A stretch of DNA of 64,000 nt, taken from the NCBI GenBank assembly GCA_016183985.1, contig JACPDN010000006.1:558001-622000 (forward strand), written 5' to 3'. Position numbers and translations under genes: made by a program. The notes under the pieces are model-generated. The model saw only the letters and a list, made by a program, of their open reading frames with translations. It did no database searches and was not told the origin of the DNA. Source of the stretch: Pseudomonadota bacterium. GTDB lineage: Bacteria; Pseudomonadota; Alphaproteobacteria; Dongiales; Dongiaceae. This document shows positions 56,101-64,000 of the stretch, in pieces; positions within the stretch are counted from its first letter, which is position 1, and every line of letters starts with the position of its first letter.

Positions 56101-56353
56101 TCACGCTCACCGGGCGGCGTTCCGCTCCCATCATCGGTGCAACTGGCATCGGCGCAGCTGTCATCGGTGCAGCTGGCATCGACGCAGTCGGGGCGGGCGA
56201 AGATGCCAAGGCACGGCCGCAACCGCCACAGAAGCTGTCATCTGGATCGTTGATGAAGCCGCATTTGGCGCATGCGCCGGCTAGCCCCGCACCGCAGGAT
56301 GCGCAGAATTGCCGGCCAGGCTTGTTTTCGGTGCCACAGGTCGCGCAGCGCAT
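53135..56353 (-). CDS. Zinc-ribbon / class III adenylate-guanylate cyclase / AAA ATPase / TPR signalling protein
   Basis: A 1072-residue cytoplasmic protein. Residues 3-45 hold four CxxC pairs, a double zinc ribbon. A Met/Ala/Pro linker (about 52-76) with APM repeats leads to a class III cyclase domain (about 80-255) that keeps metal-binding Asp88 (MFVDLAGYT) and Asp132 (HIGDNVMALFG) and the NLAAR motif (205-209). An NTPase domain follows (P-loop GVPGIGKS, 298-305; LLLVIEDIHWAD as Walker B), and from about residue 640 helical TPR-like repeats. Such proteins couple ligand or ATPase state to cAMP/cGMP formation or act as LuxR/SARP-like switches. The nucleotide product and signal are unknown. 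ATG 56353 is chosen because it starts exactly at the first zinc ribbon. Confidence 0.9.
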   Translation of the reverse strand: MRCATCGTENKPGRQFCASCGAGLAGACAKCGFINDPDDSFCGGCGRALASSPAPTASMPAAPMTAAPMPVAPMMGAERRPVSVMFVDLAGYTALAGKVDPEEAHALLARFFALADDIIVQCGGRIDKHIGDNVMALFGAPTAHGDDPRRAVSAAQAIHAAMPALAANTGQDLAVHIGIAVGEVLASGLGSSAHSSYTVIGSAVNLAARLMALAKPGETLVSAEIVRHLDGYYTVEERSAQSIKGMDVPVDIYRVGDAIGNAREWKPIVGRRAELRQISALLDAGKADNAGNALLVRGVPGIGKSHLAEEAARLARQRGFRSICIRILDFGGGAERDLHRQLARALASMTGGIDHLEPLSRALFAALLGEAVEPVLQQRVDAIGHMARHAMRAAALADMLAHAASKQPLLLVIEDIHWADPNGLSTLAVLADRVPNMPIMLLMTSRLDPDPIDAAWRASLRQGHVVTIDLAPISEREAQEMSQQIAADLGQFAEECIARAEGNPLFLEQLLRSRLSGEPGALPDSLQNVVLARLDQLPEGERVALQVASVLGQQFNAADLTAMLDQPDFDAGPMLRRQLLRPVPDGYLFAHALIRDGIYSALTRERRRGLHRKAAALYADKDPILHAEHLDRAEAPEAALAYHRAAISEATQHHLDRAARLAGRGLELARKVDERCQLALSSGRRHLDIGNAPAARIAFQIALDADAAGIDRCRALIGLAACDRQSGDIATALDRLAMAEPIAITVGDMVLLAEINYLRGNLHFARGAGEDCLEAHSAALAAAKAANEPEWLARAESGLGDAYYLQGRYPLALEHFRACVDIAETFGLLRILPTNRCMVGNCQVFQCRFDDGLKEIHQARQSALLIGDRFGDMFGLESAAFILMAARRWRDAAGPAEAACHLAAEIGARRYESITAIILAMSRKAAGDDHSAIELSTRALRIAEETGIGFAGALIEAIRANILGDVPEARQAIERGETLLRQTSMAHSHIFFREFAIDWSMARGDWPQVERYAGDLAQFTAAEPLPYVEMIIDRARLLARLQRDQENASLKQQIANLSAQARAVDFRLSFPV

Positions 56354-56420
56354 GAAGCGGCATGCCTTAAGCTGTCCTCGCCCACGGTGACAGCTTGCGC
56401 CCGTTGGAAGCCGCTCACAA

Positions 56421-56454
56421 GCAAAACCCCGCCCGGTTCGCACCGGGCGGGGTT
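56421..56454 (-). terminator. Terminator of trxA
   Basis: On the minus strand, a perfect 13-bp stem AACCCCGCCCGGT / ACCGGGCGGGGTT with loop GCGA, followed by TT. It lies 28 bases after the trxA stop. Confidence 0.88.
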
Positions 56455-56481
56455 GGCTTGAAACCTAATCTAGGACGCCGG

Positions 56482-56802
56482 TCAGATGACCGAGTTCACC
56501 CAGTCGAGCAGCTTACGCTTTGGCTCGGCGCCGACCTTGGTCGCCGCGACCTGGCCGTCCTTGAACAGCATCAGGGTCGGCACGCCACGGATACCGTACT
56601 TCTTCGGCGTCTGCGCGTTGCGGTCGATGTCGACCTTCACGACTTTCAGCTTGCCGTTCAATTCCTGAGCGATTTCTTCCAGCGCCGGTGCAATCGACTT
56701 GCACGGGCCGCACCATTCCGCCCAGAAGTCGACCAGCACCGGCTGTGTGGACTTCAAGACGTCGGCGTCGAAGCTCGCATCGCTAACGTGGGTCGTGCTC
56801 AT
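56482..56802 (-). CDS. trxA: Thioredoxin
   Basis: A 106-residue thioredoxin. The active site WCGPCK has Cys31 and Cys34, [20 protein letters not shown] is the classical stretch, and the cis-proline is in [14 protein letters not shown]. It is a cytoplasmic disulfide reductant for ribonucleotide reductase, methionine sulfoxide reductase and others. GGGAAGA lies upstream of ATG 56802. It follows addA on the minus strand after 158 bases, likely with its own promoter. Confidence 0.98.
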   Translation of the reverse strand: MSTTHVSDASFDADVLKSTQPVLVDFWAEWCGPCKSIAPALEEIAQELNGKLKVVKVDIDRNAQTPKKYGIRGVPTLMLFKDGQVAATKVGAEPKRKLLDWVNSVI

Positions 56803-56960
56803 CCCGTCTTCCCTTTCAAAGGAGTCGCCGCCCCGGCGGTCGCTCCAATTCTACACATGAACGTCGCCCCATTTGCGGTGGGCGTCGTATGCGACTGAAT
56901 CTATGAAGCCCCCCAGGCAGCGTCAAGGTGAGCGACGCGTTCCGGCGTCAGGGCTGCTTC

Positions 56961-59900
56961 CTACGCATAACTGCCGAGGAGCTGGTCCGGTATTTCCATG
57001 AGTCGCGGCTCGGCACTCCAAAGAAGGTAGCAAGAGATTGTATGACTTGGATAAATCCGAGCAACCACAGCGCGATAAAGGGCAAGCTGGCGCAGGTATT
57101 GCGGCGAGACATGCTCAGGCTGCATGGCTGGCGGCCGGTTGCTTTTGAAATCGACGATGTGACAGGAATCGGCCGTTACGACGAGCCGGTCGATCTGCCC
57201 GCTCACCACTTGGCTGCGCCGGTCCGCCCCCAGAATTTCCGCGACAATCGGCACCTCGGCGCGGGAGCCTGGCATGAAGAGATGTGCGAACCGGACGTCT
57301 TCAAGCACTGCCATGACTTCGTCGACCAAGGCATCCTGCGCGGTCGCATCGGCATTGAGGCCGCTCACCCGATTGACATTGTCGAGCCACCGTCGCGCTG
57401 CCACGCGGCGCTCGCCAGTGGCGAGGTCGGGCAATAATTGAAAGAGCTTGTGAATGACGAGGCCACGCTGGAAGCGGAAACCCTGATCGCGCCCCAGAGG
57501 CGAAATCAGTGTGCTGTTATCCGGCGCGGCATTGATCTCGCTGCTTGGGCGAGACGGAATGAGCGGGCGTGGCGGGTCCGGCTCCGCCACCGCTGGCGAC
57601 AGCGCCCAATCCTGGAATGGCATGTCTAGATTGATGGAAAGTCCATGCTTGGATACCCCTTGCTCGGCGGCATCCGACTGCGTGGTCGTCAGGCGCAGCC
57701 AGTCGCCTTCCCAACCGTCCTCCCCCCGCCAATCGCGCGCAGCTTGCCGTTCGACACCCAGGCCCTCCTGCAGCATTTCGGTCAACGCATCGGAGACATG
57801 ATCGTGCCAGCTGGGCTGCGATTGATTGCGCTCGCCGCGCCAGCCGCAGACATAAAGCCGGTCTTCAGCGCGGGTCAGTGCCACGTAAAGCAGGCGGTTC
57901 TCTTCCTCATCGTTGCGCCGTGCGACATCAGCGCGCGCAGCGGCGGTTGCCTTTACATCGAGGGCACTCCGCGCCACCCAGACGGGAATATCCGCTTCAC
58001 TGGTGAGCCAAAAGAGGCCTGGCCGGTTCGGCCGCTGCCGGCGCTGCTCGGCGAGAAACACAATCGGCGCCTGCAGTCCTTTTGAACCATGCACGGTCAT
58101 GATGCGCACCTGGCCGCCGCCATCGTCACTGAGTTCGCGCTTCACCTCGGCCTCAGACACCTCAAGCCAATGCCGGAAGCCCTGCAGCGACGGAATGTGA
58201 TTGGCCTCGAAGGCCAGTGCGAGGTTGAGCAGTTCATCAAGCGCCTCACTCACCTGAATTCCCAGCCGCGCATGAAGCCTGCGTCGCAGGCCGCCCGCCG
58301 ACAGGACGTCGGCAATGAGTTCGTAAGGCGTCCGACGTTGCGCGTTCTCAAGATAGGTTTGCAGCAATGCGACGGCTGCAGAAAAGGCCGGGCGTTCGTC
58401 ACGACGGCTGCGCAATTCCTCCCACAGGCTGCGGGGGCCGCGGGCAACACACAAATCGAACAACGCTGTTTCGTCCAACCCAATCAGCGGACTCTTCAGC
58501 AGGCCACCAAGATTGAGGTCATCTTCGGGCAGGAGCAGGAAATCGAGAAATGACAGAACGTCCTGTACCGCCAGTTCGGAAAGCAGCTTGAGACGGTCGA
58601 TACCCGAGACCTCGACCGATCTGGCCTTCAGAGATTTCACGAGCGCCGGCACAAACGCATTTCTTGAGCGCACGAGTACCAGGAAGTCGCCAGCCCGCAC
58701 CGGGCGACCACGGGCCGGCAGGATCTCGCCCGCGCCAATCATTTCGGCAATGCATGTCGCGATGCGCTCGGCAAGCCGTGTGATCGGGTCCGCTGGCGCA
58801 GAATCGATCGCCGGCGGGGACCAGGGCAGGGGCAAGGCGGTCAAGAGCGGAATGGAAAGAGGCCATGCCTCGACCAAGCCGGCGGCCCCGCTGCGCGCCG
58901 CCAGATGGCGTATCGCATCGGCGCCGGGCTCAATCACACCCTGCTTTGCCGGTCCGGCAAAGACCTGGTCAACCAGCGAGAGAACGGCCGGGCTGGAGCG
59001 GAACGAGACATTGAGATCAACATTCTCGAAAGGCGTACGCGTATCGCTGCGGTCGACTGACCGATGCAACTGGGCCGCAAAATGATCACGCGCGTCGAGA
59101 AAGGCGCGCGGTTCCGCCCCTTGGAAACTGAAGATCGACTGCTTGAAGTCACCGACAGCAAAGATGGACCGGGGCTGATCCTCGCGTGGCCGGTCACGGC
59201 CCTTGCCGGCGATCAGCTCTGCCGCGATGGTTTTCAGGATGTCCCATTGGGCGGGGCTCGTGTCCTGGCCTTCGTCAATAAGAATATGGTCGATACCGCC
59301 ATCGAGCTTATAGAGAACCCACGGCGCAATCCCGGGCCGCGCCAGCAAATCGCGGGTGCCGAGAATAAGATCATCAAAGTCGAGCGCGGCGGTCAGCGAC
59401 TTCAAACGGCCGAAGCGCGCCATGAGATCGAGCCCCAGAGTGAGCAGAGCGGTCGAATCCGCCAGAATCTCGATGGCATTGAGACGCTCGACCACAGCAC
59501 ACAGACGCGCGCCTTCCGCGCGCAGCACATCGTCGATGTTTGACATGGCTGCTGCGGTACCCTTGGTCGCCATGATTTTGCGCAGCTCGCCTTCCTTCGT
59601 GCAGAAGACGCCAAGGTAACTCTCGAACAATGCTACGCGATCGACGATCGTTCCGGACAGCCAGGACGCCATCTTGCCAGCGCGCTCAATGTCAGTCTTC
59701 GTGCCGGCTTGCAATGCCGCGATGGATGCACGCAACGCAGCGCCATCAAAGGCTCCTTCTTGCGATGCACCCTCTAGCACCATGTGGCGCGTAGCATCGG
59801 CGGGGATTTGCAGTAACCGCGCTAGCGCATGCCGATACCCGTCAATGCCTGCCATGCGCCGCTGCAGCGCCAGAACGCGGCTGCGTGCATTCAGCAATTC

Positions 59901-60506
59901 CCGGATGACGAGGTCGCTGCTGAATTCGCCGGCGCGATCCGCAAGATGTGTCAATGCGGCGCAGAGGTCTGCATTGTTGCCGTTGCGCGCCGCTGTCAGC
60001 ATGTCTTCTCGCGCCTCGGCGAGCAGTGCCGCGGCGTCCTGTTCTTCGATCAGCCGAAAATGTGGAGCGATACCGGCTTCCAGCGGGAAACGGCGCAGCA
60101 ACGATTGGCAGAAGGCATGGATGGTCTCAATCCGCATCCCGCCTGGCGCATCCAACACCTTGGCAAAGAGCCCGCGCGCCTTGGCCTTGTAATCCGTGAG
60201 CGGGACATCGCCTAACAGATCCTTCAACTGCTTCTGCAGAGCGGTATCGGAAATTGACGCCCATTCAGCCAGCGTGGTCGCGACCCGGTTCGACATTTCC
60301 GCAGCGCCCGCCTTGGTGAAGGTCAGGCACAGAATCCGCTCTGGCCGCGCATCGTCGAGGAGCAGACGCAGCACACGGTCACGCAAGACCTTGGTCTTGC
60401 CGGAACCGGCCGAAGCGGACACCCAGACTGAAAGACCGGGATCGGCAGCGCGCCTCTGATAATCGGTGGCGAGCGCCGTGGGTGAAGATGAACGGGCCGA
60501 ACTCAT
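56961..60506 (-). CDS. addA: Double-strand-break repair helicase/nuclease AddA
   Basis: A 1181-residue UvrD-type helicase with a C-terminal nuclease. Walker A is SASAGSGKTKVLRDR, motif II is LIDEGQDTSPAQWDIL, and motifs V and VI are VHGSKGLQAPIVFLAE and LLYVALTRAEDRLYVCGW. The PD-(D/E)xK nuclease is in the last 160 residues (SGQIDRLVVTADSCHIVDFK). With AddB it resects broken ends for RecA, replacing RecBCD in alphaproteobacteria. ATG 60506 overlaps the addB stop (ATGA), so the pair is translationally coupled. It is slightly longer than average for the family. Confidence 0.97.
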   Translation of the reverse strand: MSSARSSSPTALATDYQRRAADPGLSVWVSASAGSGKTKVLRDRVLRLLLDDARPERILCLTFTKAGAAEMSNRVATTLAEWASISDTALQKQLKDLLGDVPLTDYKAKARGLFAKVLDAPGGMRIETIHAFCQSLLRRFPLEAGIAPHFRLIEEQDAAALLAEAREDMLTAARNGNNADLCAALTHLADRAGEFSSDLVIRELLNARSRVLALQRRMAGIDGYRHALARLLQIPADATRHMVLEGASQEGAFDGAALRASIAALQAGTKTDIERAGKMASWLSGTIVDRVALFESYLGVFCTKEGELRKIMATKGTAAAMSNIDDVLRAEGARLCAVVERLNAIEILADSTALLTLGLDLMARFGRLKSLTAALDFDDLILGTRDLLARPGIAPWVLYKLDGGIDHILIDEGQDTSPAQWDILKTIAAELIAGKGRDRPREDQPRSIFAVGDFKQSIFSFQGAEPRAFLDARDHFAAQLHRSVDRSDTRTPFENVDLNVSFRSSPAVLSLVDQVFAGPAKQGVIEPGADAIRHLAARSGAAGLVEAWPLSIPLLTALPLPWSPPAIDSAPADPITRLAERIATCIAEMIGAGEILPARGRPVRAGDFLVLVRSRNAFVPALVKSLKARSVEVSGIDRLKLLSELAVQDVLSFLDFLLLPEDDLNLGGLLKSPLIGLDETALFDLCVARGPRSLWEELRSRRDERPAFSAAVALLQTYLENAQRRTPYELIADVLSAGGLRRRLHARLGIQVSEALDELLNLALAFEANHIPSLQGFRHWLEVSEAEVKRELSDDGGGQVRIMTVHGSKGLQAPIVFLAEQRRQRPNRPGLFWLTSEADIPVWVARSALDVKATAAARADVARRNDEEENRLLYVALTRAEDRLYVCGWRGERNQSQPSWHDHVSDALTEMLQEGLGVERQAARDWRGEDGWEGDWLRLTTTQSDAAEQGVSKHGLSINLDMPFQDWALSPAVAEPDPPRPLIPSRPSSEINAAPDNSTLISPLGRDQGFRFQRGLVIHKLFQLLPDLATGERRVAARRWLDNVNRVSGLNADATAQDALVDEVMAVLEDVRFAHLFMPGSRAEVPIVAEILGADRRSQVVSGQIDRLVVTADSCHIVDFKSNRPPAMQPEHVSPQYLRQLALYRAVVARIYPSHTISCYLLWSAEPRLMEIPDQLLGSYA

Positions 60507-63500
60507 GTCTCGTCCTCGTTCGACCACTCGTCATAGCGTGCCAGGTGAGCGTAGTCATTGTAGGTAAGGCCGAAATCACCGCGCGGTTCGGCAAGATAGG
60601 ATGCGTCGTCACGGCTGAAATAGGCGACCAGATCTTTGAGACCCTGATAGGCCTCAACGGCAAGCGTCATGGGATCGGCCAGGGTCTTGCTTTCCGTATC
60701 CTTCACAGGGACAACCGCCGCGCCGCCGCGCCCACCCTTCAAATGCCAGAACTCGAGCGCTGCTACGGCGGCGGTCGGCACGTTGTCGAAACCGCCTTGG
60801 CTGGCGATCGCAGCCTCCAACGGCAATTGAGGGGAAAAACCTAAAATGACGTCCCGTGGGTTGGGCGGCCGGCCGGTCTTGTAATCGACGATGGTCAGGC
60901 GACCATCGCGCTGAATATCGAGCCGATCGGCCTTTGCCGTCAGTGTGAAGGGTGGTGTCACACCCGCGATGGTCATACGGCCGGTGCGTTCCGTTGCAAT
61001 GGCTGCGAGGTCGCTTTCGCGGCCACGCATCTCATTGATGAACCAGCCGGCCATTTGCCGGAAGCGCGGCCACCAGAAAGCCCAAACCGCCGGACGCGCC
61101 ATATGCAGAGAGAATTCCTGTTCGCCGATCGTCAGCAAGCGCGTCTCTGCATCCTCCGGCAATGGCAGCGGCGTTTCCTTGAAGAAACGATCAAGGATGC
61201 CATGGAACAGATTGCCGAGATCGGCCGCGTCGGCGTTCTGGTCCAGCGGATCGAGCGGCTTCAGCTTCAGGATACGACGCGCATAGAGCACATAAGGATC
61301 GCGCATCCACTTTTCGATATCCGTCACCGGCAGCTCATTCGGCCGATATTTGGCGCCCGGCTTCGGTGCCGGCCGACCGGTCGCCTGGACTCTTTCCGGC
61401 CGGTCCAGCCGCACCTGCCAGCCACGATACTGGCTGGGGCCCTCGATCGGTTCGACCAGTTCCAATGCCCGCAGGAACGCATCAAGCCGAAGCAACCAGC
61501 GTGACGGCACGCTGGGTTTACCGCCAACGCGTTGCGCGCGCGTCATGACGACCTGTGGCGCTCCCAATGCCTGCTGGAAATCATGCGCCGCGAGGCCGAT
61601 CTTGCGCTCCAGGGCCGGCAGGCCGAAATCGCGGCGCATCGGCCGACTGAGCCACGGGTCGACCGCGACCTCACCTGGCCATACGCCTTCGTTGAGCCCG
61701 CCCAGAATCATCAAGTCGACCTGCTGAAGGCGCGCTTCAAGCGGCCCCCAGATAAAGAGGCGCGGATGCAGGCCGAAATGCGGTCGCACATCGATGCTGC
61801 CCATCAACTCGCCCATCAGGGCGGCATAGGTGCTGGCATCCATCGCAGTCATGCCGGCGGAAGCTTGCAGCAACTCGGCAACAAATCCACCCAGCGCCTC
61901 GCCTGCTTCGCCATGCCACAGATAGCTGCCGCCCGTTGCATCCGGCCGTGCGGCCAGGGCTTCGGCAAAACGCACATGGGCCGTCAGACGATCGGCCAAC
62001 GGCAGGTTTTCCGACCAAAAGCCAAGATCACCAATCAACATCGTCAGGCGATCCAGCAATGCGCGTAGCGACCGGCGATCGGCGTCGCCGACACGCTCGG
62101 CCGCGGCAAGGGCTGCTTCAAGCCCGGCGAGGCCCGGCGCCGGTCGCGGGCCGCGGAGAACCTTTCGTTCCAATAGATGCACAAGGCGCTGAAAATCGAC
62201 TTGCGCCATGCCGGCAGCCGATAGCGGGTGCTTCAGCAAGGCAAGAAACGGCACTGGCGCCAAATCTTCGGCCAGCGCCTCCGCTATCAAGCGGAAGAAA
62301 AGGCCGTTCCCGGTCGTCGGCAATGGTGCACCGGCGGAATCGTCGATGACAATGCCCCAACGCCGCAACTCGGCAGCGACGCGGCGCGCCAGGCCCCGAT
62401 CCGGGGTCACCAAGGCGGCGCGATAGGGTGCCGGCTGGGCCACAGCCTCTCGTAGCATCAGCGCGATCACGCCGGCTTCTTCCTGTTCCGTGCGGCAATC
62501 GATACGCTCTACGTTCTGCCATGCAAGTTCGGCTGTCTCCTTCAGCCGTGCTGCGACGGTGGGCCACTCCTTCGTCGCTTCGGCGGGCAGCAAGGCAGCG
62601 CCTACAATGCGTGCACGGGATGGATGAGCCGGTCGGTGGGGACCTTCGGGCAAAACATGCGGCCACATCCACACCGATTGGGGCGTCGTCTTCAACCGTG
62701 CCAGCAATTGAGCAAGGCCGAATTGCGGGTGCGCCGGGTCACCGGATATTTCGCGCCATTGCCGCTCGTCGGCATGGCCATCAAGGCCCGGCAGAACGAT
62801 TAAGCCATTTGGCAGATCCGCAATCGTGGCGATGAGGTCGGCACTTGCCGGGATGGAGCCGGTGGAACCCGCCGCGACGATGGGGTGCACTGGCGGCCGC
62901 TCCCGCCACAACCGCGCCTGCCGCTGCAGCAGGAGGTTACGGCGCTTCGCGGCATCGACGGCACCTTCCTGGCGCAGGATCTCCGGCCAATTCTGTTGCA
63001 GGATATCGAGAAAACGCAACGTCAGCTGCCAGTGCTCAGCGAGTTCCGCCGGCGCCAGGTTGCGGATGTTTGCAAAATCGAGGCGTTCGGTCTCGACTTG
63101 ATCGAGCAATCGCGCCAGTTCGCTGGCAAGACGGGCTGCCTGATCGAAGGACATATCGCCGCCACCGGGCAATGTCGCTGCCGCCGCACTCTGTACAAGG
63201 CGCGCGAGCAGCAGGTGCCGGCGCATAGCCGGCATAGCCGCTGGCAGTGGATCGGAAAGGTCCTCACCCAAAGACAAGTCGAGTGCTACGCCTTGAAGGC
63301 CCAGTTCATTGTCGTCGAGGTCGCCGAGCGGCATGAGCCGTGGCAGCATCAGCGCACGACCGCCGCCGGCACCCAATCGCAGGAAGGCTTCCTGCACGGC
63401 GCGGCACGCACGGCGATTGGGGAGCAGCACTGTAATGGCACTGAGGCTCAACGGATCGTCGGCGGCTTCTTGCATCAGACCATGCGCCAACGCATCGACG

Positions 63501-63568
63501 AAGCTGACGCCCGTCGGAATGCAGCAGACACGCGACTCGCGCCCGAAAAGACTTGGCCGTCTATCCAT
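60503..63568 (-). CDS. addB: Double-strand-break repair protein AddB
   Basis: A 1021-residue partner of AddA. The N-terminal inactive-helicase-like part begins with RVCCIPTGVSFVDALAHGLM and TVLLPNRRACRAVQEAFL. The C-terminal nuclease domain has LTIVDYKTGRPPNPRDVILG and SPQLPLEAAI. This matches the alphaproteobacterial AddB type. ATG 63568 is used; GTG 63571 directly before it is possible. It starts 32 bases after the nucleotidyltransferase stop, continuing the standard nucleotidyltransferase-addB-addA order. Confidence 0.95.
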   Translation of the reverse strand: MDRRPSLFGRESRVCCIPTGVSFVDALAHGLMQEAADDPLSLSAITVLLPNRRACRAVQEAFLRLGAGGGRALMLPRLMPLGDLDDNELGLQGVALDLSLGEDLSDPLPAAMPAMRRHLLLARLVQSAAAATLPGGGDMSFDQAARLASELARLLDQVETERLDFANIRNLAPAELAEHWQLTLRFLDILQQNWPEILRQEGAVDAAKRRNLLLQRQARLWRERPPVHPIVAAGSTGSIPASADLIATIADLPNGLIVLPGLDGHADERQWREISGDPAHPQFGLAQLLARLKTTPQSVWMWPHVLPEGPHRPAHPSRARIVGAALLPAEATKEWPTVAARLKETAELAWQNVERIDCRTEQEEAGVIALMLREAVAQPAPYRAALVTPDRGLARRVAAELRRWGIVIDDSAGAPLPTTGNGLFFRLIAEALAEDLAPVPFLALLKHPLSAAGMAQVDFQRLVHLLERKVLRGPRPAPGLAGLEAALAAAERVGDADRRSLRALLDRLTMLIGDLGFWSENLPLADRLTAHVRFAEALAARPDATGGSYLWHGEAGEALGGFVAELLQASAGMTAMDASTYAALMGELMGSIDVRPHFGLHPRLFIWGPLEARLQQVDLMILGGLNEGVWPGEVAVDPWLSRPMRRDFGLPALERKIGLAAHDFQQALGAPQVVMTRAQRVGGKPSVPSRWLLRLDAFLRALELVEPIEGPSQYRGWQVRLDRPERVQATGRPAPKPGAKYRPNELPVTDIEKWMRDPYVLYARRILKLKPLDPLDQNADAADLGNLFHGILDRFFKETPLPLPEDAETRLLTIGEQEFSLHMARPAVWAFWWPRFRQMAGWFINEMRGRESDLAAIATERTGRMTIAGVTPPFTLTAKADRLDIQRDGRLTIVDYKTGRPPNPRDVILGFSPQLPLEAAIASQGGFDNVPTAAVAALEFWHLKGGRGGAAVVPVKDTESKTLADPMTLAVEAYQGLKDLVAYFSRDDASYLAEPRGDFGLTYNDYAHLARYDEWSNEDET

Positions 63569-63599
63569 CACCCTCGCCTCATTGGCGAGGCAGCTTGGC

Positions 63600-64000
63600 T
63601 TAGAATCGGATGCCGTGGAAGCTCAAATGCCGCTCGACTTCCACAAGGTGTTGCGGCGTTGAGACATGGTACCACTCGCCATCATGCCGCAGCCCGAAAA
63701 GGCGGTCTTCCTCGATCGCCCGGTCCCAAACGACATTGGTCGAAAAGGCGCCCTTGGGCGGATCGCGAAACAGGCGCGGATGGCAAATCTGAATGCCGGC
63801 ATAAAGGAAGGGCGCCACCTGCCAGCCGAGACGCCGGCGCACCCGGCCCTCCTGGTCCATGATGAAGTCGCCTTTGCCGTCATAGCCCACCGCCGTCACC
63901 GTCGATTGCAGCAGCAACAGCGCATCCATGCGCGCATCGTCCCAGTTCTGGGCAAGCCTTACCAGCGCATCGGTCTTGCCGTTGAGCCAGATGATCTTGG
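63600..64000 (-). CDS. Sugar-phosphate nucleotidyltransferase, MurU-like (5' end outside window)
   Basis: The last 133 codons are visible. WLNGKTDALVRLAQNWDDAR, then LLLQSTVTAVGYDGKGDF, and AGIQICHPRLF and EWYHVSTPQHLVEVERHL are characteristic of the NTP-transferase family that includes MurU (N-acetylmuramate-1-phosphate uridylyltransferase) and mannose-1-phosphate guanylyltransferases. In related genomes it follows an AmgK-type kinase and precedes addB, so muropeptide (MurNAc) recycling is the most likely role. The nucleotide-binding N-terminal part is outside the window. Confidence 0.85.
   Translation of the reverse strand, partial: KIIWLNGKTDALVRLAQNWDDARMDALLLLQSTVTAVGYDGKGDFIMDQEGRVRRRLGWQVAPFLYAGIQICHPRLFRDPPKGAFSTNVVWDRAIEEDRLFGLRHDGEWYHVSTPQHLVEVERHLSFHGIRF

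Overview
The window looks like a stretch of the main chromosome of a free-living, respiring alphaproteobacterium, most likely in or near Rhodospirillales. The grounds are high GC content with GC-rich third codon positions, the alphaproteobacterial orders pyrF-x-trpF-trpB-trpA-accD-folC and nucleotidyltransferase-addB-addA-trxA, a COQ9 gene close to rpsU, split pntAA/pntAB/pntB subunits, DUF4169, heme A synthase, and a RibB with a degenerate GTP-cyclohydrolase-II-like tail. The genus is not identified. No tRNA, rRNA, CRISPR array, transposase, integrase or prophage gene was seen.

Layout. 1-5 kb: a truncated dimethylglycine/sarcosine-dehydrogenase-type flavoenzyme, a small membrane protein, an Old Yellow Enzyme, a small lipoprotein, a DUF486 protein and a cytidine-deaminase-like protein. 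5-12 kb: heme A synthase followed by a His-rich COG0523 metallochaperone GTPase, then a complete YdcSTUV-type polyamine ABC transporter whose last gene overlaps a cold-shock-domain gene. 12-14 kb: an orphan Tat-type peptide-binding lipoprotein. 14-19 kb: ribBX, a FolM/pteridine-reductase-like SDR and folB, then a 444-bp gap with an 80% A/T tract and an exact DnaA box, then uvrC. 19-22 kb: a PAS_5 protein, pgsA, mobB and fumC. 22-31 kb: a very large AsmA-like protein, small conserved proteins, an MgtC/DUF4010 membrane protein, COQ9, a secreted Gly-rich peptide, a peptide deformylase paralogue and rpsU. 31-38 kb: proton-translocating transhydrogenase (pntAA-pntAB-pntB) followed by a frameshifted FAD monooxygenase and an S66 peptidase, then an ABC1/UbiB-type kinase. 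38-44 kb: a chemoreceptor, a second PAS_5 protein, and a two-gene operon pairing a trimethylamine-dehydrogenase-like iron-sulfur flavoprotein with a non-pyrrolysine MttB-family methyltransferase, preceded by a perfect 16-bp palindrome. 44-46.4 kb: two tandem trypsin-like lipoproteins and an NsrR-type regulator. 46.5-53 kb: pyrF, a membrane protein, trpF, trpB, trpA, accD, folC. 53-64 kb: a 1072-residue zinc-ribbon/cyclase/ATPase/TPR signalling protein, trxA, addA, addB and the end of a sugar-nucleotidyltransferase gene.

Most of the window is housekeeping. No complete multi-gene system of clearly new type is visible. The places most worth a second look are the TMADH-like/MttB-like operon with its palindrome (40.5-44.2 kb), the origin-like gap before uvrC (16.5-16.9 kb), the inverted repeat between nsrR and pyrF, the single-base frameshift in the monooxygenase, the degenerate second half of RibB, and several genes with no assigned function. 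Start codons were chosen from Shine-Dalgarno spacing, overlap with neighbours and family length. Function calls come from motifs read by eye, and no database search was run.
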